A stretch of 32,031 nt of DNA from an archaeon (GTDB taxonomy: Archaea; Nanobdellota; Nanobdellia; SCGC-AAA011-G17; GW2011-AR17), in the NCBI GenBank assembly GCA_018692925.1, contig JABHLH010000003.1, positions 1 to 32,031 of the forward strand, in the 5' to 3' direction. This document shows, piece after piece, positions 30,483 through 32,031 of this stretch. How positions within the stretch are numbered: position 1 is the stretch's first letter; each line of letters begins with the position of its first letter. The position numbers were made by a program, and so were the translations under genes. The notes under the pieces are model-generated. The model was not told where the DNA came from, did not search any database, and was given only the letters and a program-made list of their open reading frames with translations.

Positions 30483-31369
30483 AAGGAAGAGATTTTTTTA
30501 AATGGGGTTTAGCAGTTTTAATTTTAGTATTTTTAATTAGATATTTATTTCTGAGCTGGGGAGATTTATCTGAATATGAATTTAGTTTGAATATTGGATT
30601 GTTTTTGTTGTCATATTTGTTTGTAATTGCACACTTAATTTTTGTAGCTTTAGGCTGGGGATTGATTCTAAACCTGTTGGAAAAGAATAAATTGAGTTTG
30701 TTGAAAGGAATTAGAATTAGGACCTTTGCAGATTTCGGTAGATTTGTTCCTGGAAAAGTTTGGTTAGTTTTAGGAAGGATTGAAATGTGTAAAAAGTTTG
30801 GTCTGAGAACAAGTACTGTAACATTTAGTACATTAATGGAAGTTTTTATGAATCTATTAAGTGCATGTTTGTTAGCAGTTTTAATTTTTATTTTATTTGT
30901 TGGAGGAGAACTAAGCCAGTATAGTTGGTATTTTGTAATCTTTGTTCCTATATTATTGATATTTTTACATCCTAAGTTATTTAATTGGATTATGAAGTTT
31001 TTGAGTAAATTAATAAAAAAAGATTTTGTTAAAATTAAAGCAAAATATTATTATCTTTTATCTTTACTCTCAGTTTTTGTTGTAGCTTGGTTATTGTTAG
31101 GAGTTGGATTTTATTTGATGGTTAATTCTTTGTATGCAATTGGTATTAGTAGTTTGTTGCCATTGACAGCAGTTTTAGCAGTGTCATGGGTTTTTGGTTT
31201 TGTTATGATCTTTGTTCCAGCTGGTATTGGATTTAGAGAAGTTGCTTTGTCATATTTGTTGACTTTCTTTTTACCAGAGCCTGTAGCAGTACTTGTTGCA
31301 ATCTTAGCAAGAGTTTGGTTGATCAGTGGAGAAATATTAACTGCCTTTATATTCTGGTGGATTAGATAG
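30479..31369 (+). CDS. Flippase-like membrane protein (UPF0104 / LPG-synthase TM domain)
   Basis: 296 residues with about eight transmembrane helices. The family signatures are RFVPGKVWLVLGR (about 88-100) and FVPAGIGFREVALSYLL (about 248-264), seen in the LPG synthase transmembrane / UPF0104 family that is often found in glycan and lipid clusters. There is no catalytic soluble domain. The context (ATGA overlap with the GPT-like gene) suggests a role in translocating the lipid-linked glycan or another lipid, but flippase activity is not shown for this group. Confidence 0.87.
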   Translation: MKGRDFFKWGLAVLILVFLIRYLFLSWGDLSEYEFSLNIGLFLLSYLFVIAHLIFVALGWGLILNLLEKNKLSLLKGIRIRTFADFGRFVPGKVWLVLGRIEMCKKFGLRTSTVTFSTLMEVFMNLLSACLLAVLIFILFVGGELSQYSWYFVIFVPILLIFLHPKLFNWIMKFLSKLIKKDFVKIKAKYYYLLSLLSVFVVAWLLLGVGFYLMVNSLYAIGISSLLPLTAVLAVSWVFGFVMIFVPAGIGFREVALSYLLTFFLPEPVAVLVAILARVWLISGEILTAFIFWWIR

Positions 31370-31386
31370 TTTCTGTTGCCATAATG

Positions 31387-31394
31387 TTTAAAAA
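31387..31394 (+). promoter_or_regulatory. TATA box of dut (leaderless)
   Basis: TTTAAAAA is centred 27.5 bases before the ATG at 31418. No Shine-Dalgarno motif is visible. Confidence 0.5.
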
Positions 31395-31417
31395 TCTCTT
31401 TGTAAGTATAATTTGTT

Positions 31418-31852
31418 ATGAAAGTTGAAATTGAAAAAATTGACAAGAGTTTACCCACTCCAAAATATAAATATCATGGAGATGCAGGGATGGATGTTTA
31501 TAGTGCTGCAAGTTGTACTATTCCTGCTGGGGCTTGGAAAGTAATTCCCTCTGGTTTAAGGTTTGCTGTTCCATATGGTTTCGAAATGCAAGTTAGACCT
31601 AGAAGTGGTTTAGCTGCAAAACATGGAATCTCAATGGTGAATACTCCCGGAACTTTAGATCATCAATACAGAGGAGAGTTAAAAATTATTTTAATTAATC
31701 ATGGTGATGAAGGATTTGATGTGAAAAAAGGAGATAGAATTGCTCAAGTTGTTTTTAATAAAATAGAAATTGTACATTTGGAAGAAGTTGAATTTTTAGA
31801 TGAAACCGATAGAGGTGCTGGTGGTTTAGGAAGTACTGGTTTAAGAGATTAG
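31418..31852 (+). CDS. dut: dUTP diphosphatase (trimeric)
   Basis: Hydrolyses dUTP to dUMP and pyrophosphate, keeping uracil out of DNA. All five motifs of the trimeric family are in 144 residues: I DAGMDVYS (22-29), II RPRSGLAAKHGI (60-71), III NTPGTLDHQYRGELKIIL (75-92), IV KGDRIAQVVF (104-113) and V RGAGGLGSTG (132-141). Motif V has Leu where Phe is usual. It is complete and of usual length. It is probably leaderless and not linked to the glycan genes upstream. The last four bases overlap the end of a convergent gene. Confidence 0.96.
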   Translation: MKVEIEKIDKSLPTPKYKYHGDAGMDVYSAASCTIPAGAWKVIPSGLRFAVPYGFEMQVRPRSGLAAKHGISMVNTPGTLDHQYRGELKIILINHGDEGFDVKKGDRIAQVVFNKIEIVHLEEVEFLDETDRGAGGLGSTGLRD

Positions 31853-32031
31853 AATTTATATTCTAAATATATTACTCTTGGTTCAGATCTAATGCCAGGA
31901 TACATATTTTCATTTAGACTTGAATATTGGTTTATTGAAATACTTGGACTAATGTTTAAAGAATGATTTTCAGTTAAATAATTTAAATCTTCATATCTAA
32001 AGGAATTATTTTCTGGGAAATAATTTAAATT
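31849..32031 (-). CDS. C-terminal end of an unknown protein, 5' end outside the window
   Basis: On the minus strand the frame is open from the window edge for 60 residues and ends with TAA at 31851-31849, overlapping the dut stop. The sequence is rich in Asn, Ser and Tyr and ends with a likely beta-strand (RSEPRVIYLEYKF) after MYPGIRSEP. No start is visible. The length, the tail-to-tail four-base overlap and the composition, which resembles other gene ends here, make it likely real. Function cannot be told. Confidence 0.5.
   Translation of the reverse strand, partial: NLNYFPENNSFRYEDLNYLTENHSLNISPSISINQYSSLNENMYPGIRSEPRVIYLEYKF

Noticed and set aside
31849..31990. Outer-membrane beta-barrel (TonB-receptor-like) C-terminus
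   Set aside because: The terminal strand ending in Phe is suggestive, but every other signal in the window is archaeal, where such barrels are not expected, and 60 residues are too few.

Overview
The window is AT-rich (about 70% A+T by eye), densely coded archaeal DNA. The evidence for archaea is archaeal-type uS2, STT3/AglB oligosaccharyltransferase, an XPD-type Fe-S helicase, an AbrB-PhoU protein, DUF2073 and DUF2072 (Zn-ribbon) proteins, FlaI/FlaJ-like genes, and TATA-box promoters with many leaderless starts. The small, lysine-rich proteins and many short unknown genes suggest a DPANN lineage (Woesearchaeota/Pacearchaeota-like). That placement is inference. I saw no rRNA, tRNA, insertion sequence or CRISPR array, and no gene-free stretch over 300 bases.

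Layout. 1-3256: the end of a kinase-fold protein, then enolase, a patatin-like lipase and ribosomal protein uS2 on the minus strand. 3350-7730: a small unknown gene, then a minus-strand operon of a possible ribosome-hibernation factor, a Na+/Ca2+-type exchanger and a Ca2+-type P-type ATPase. 7783-10549: a Zn-finger microprotein, then DUF1461 membrane protein, glutaredoxin and an unknown 305-residue protein in overlapping order, then two small proteins. 10542-13106: PEP synthase and a winged-helix protein. 13259-16861: GT4 and GT2 glycosyltransferases facing a membrane-anchored surface protein with Cys-rich and calcium-binding-type repeats. 16924-21934: XPD/DinG-like helicase, AbrB-PhoU regulator, a membrane kinase-fold fusion and a Nudix protein. 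21999-26316: six minus-strand genes, made of a degenerate FlaI/TadA-like ATPase, a 45-residue microprotein and a C-terminally short FlaJ/TadC-like protein, followed by a small GTPase, DUF2073 protein and Zn-ribbon protein that match the archaeal vesiculation (Arv) cluster. 26405-31369: AglB, a PIN protein, a GlcNAc-1-P transferase-like enzyme and a flippase-like protein. 31418-32031: dUTPase and the end of an unknown gene.

How they may work together. One theme is the cell surface: lipid-linked glycan assembly and transfer (GPT, GT4, GT2, flippase-like, AglB), a likely glycoprotein, and a membrane-remodelling GTPase cluster beside a secretion-like pair that appears to have lost ATPase function. 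A second is calcium: two different exporters and a surface protein with calcium-type loops.

The promoters follow a readable grammar. Many TATA boxes are centred 25.5-27.5 bases upstream of the start codon (leaderless). A second class has the TATA box 40-46 bases upstream with a Shine-Dalgarno motif at the very start of a short leader, often before a TTG start. I used this to revise several start codons.
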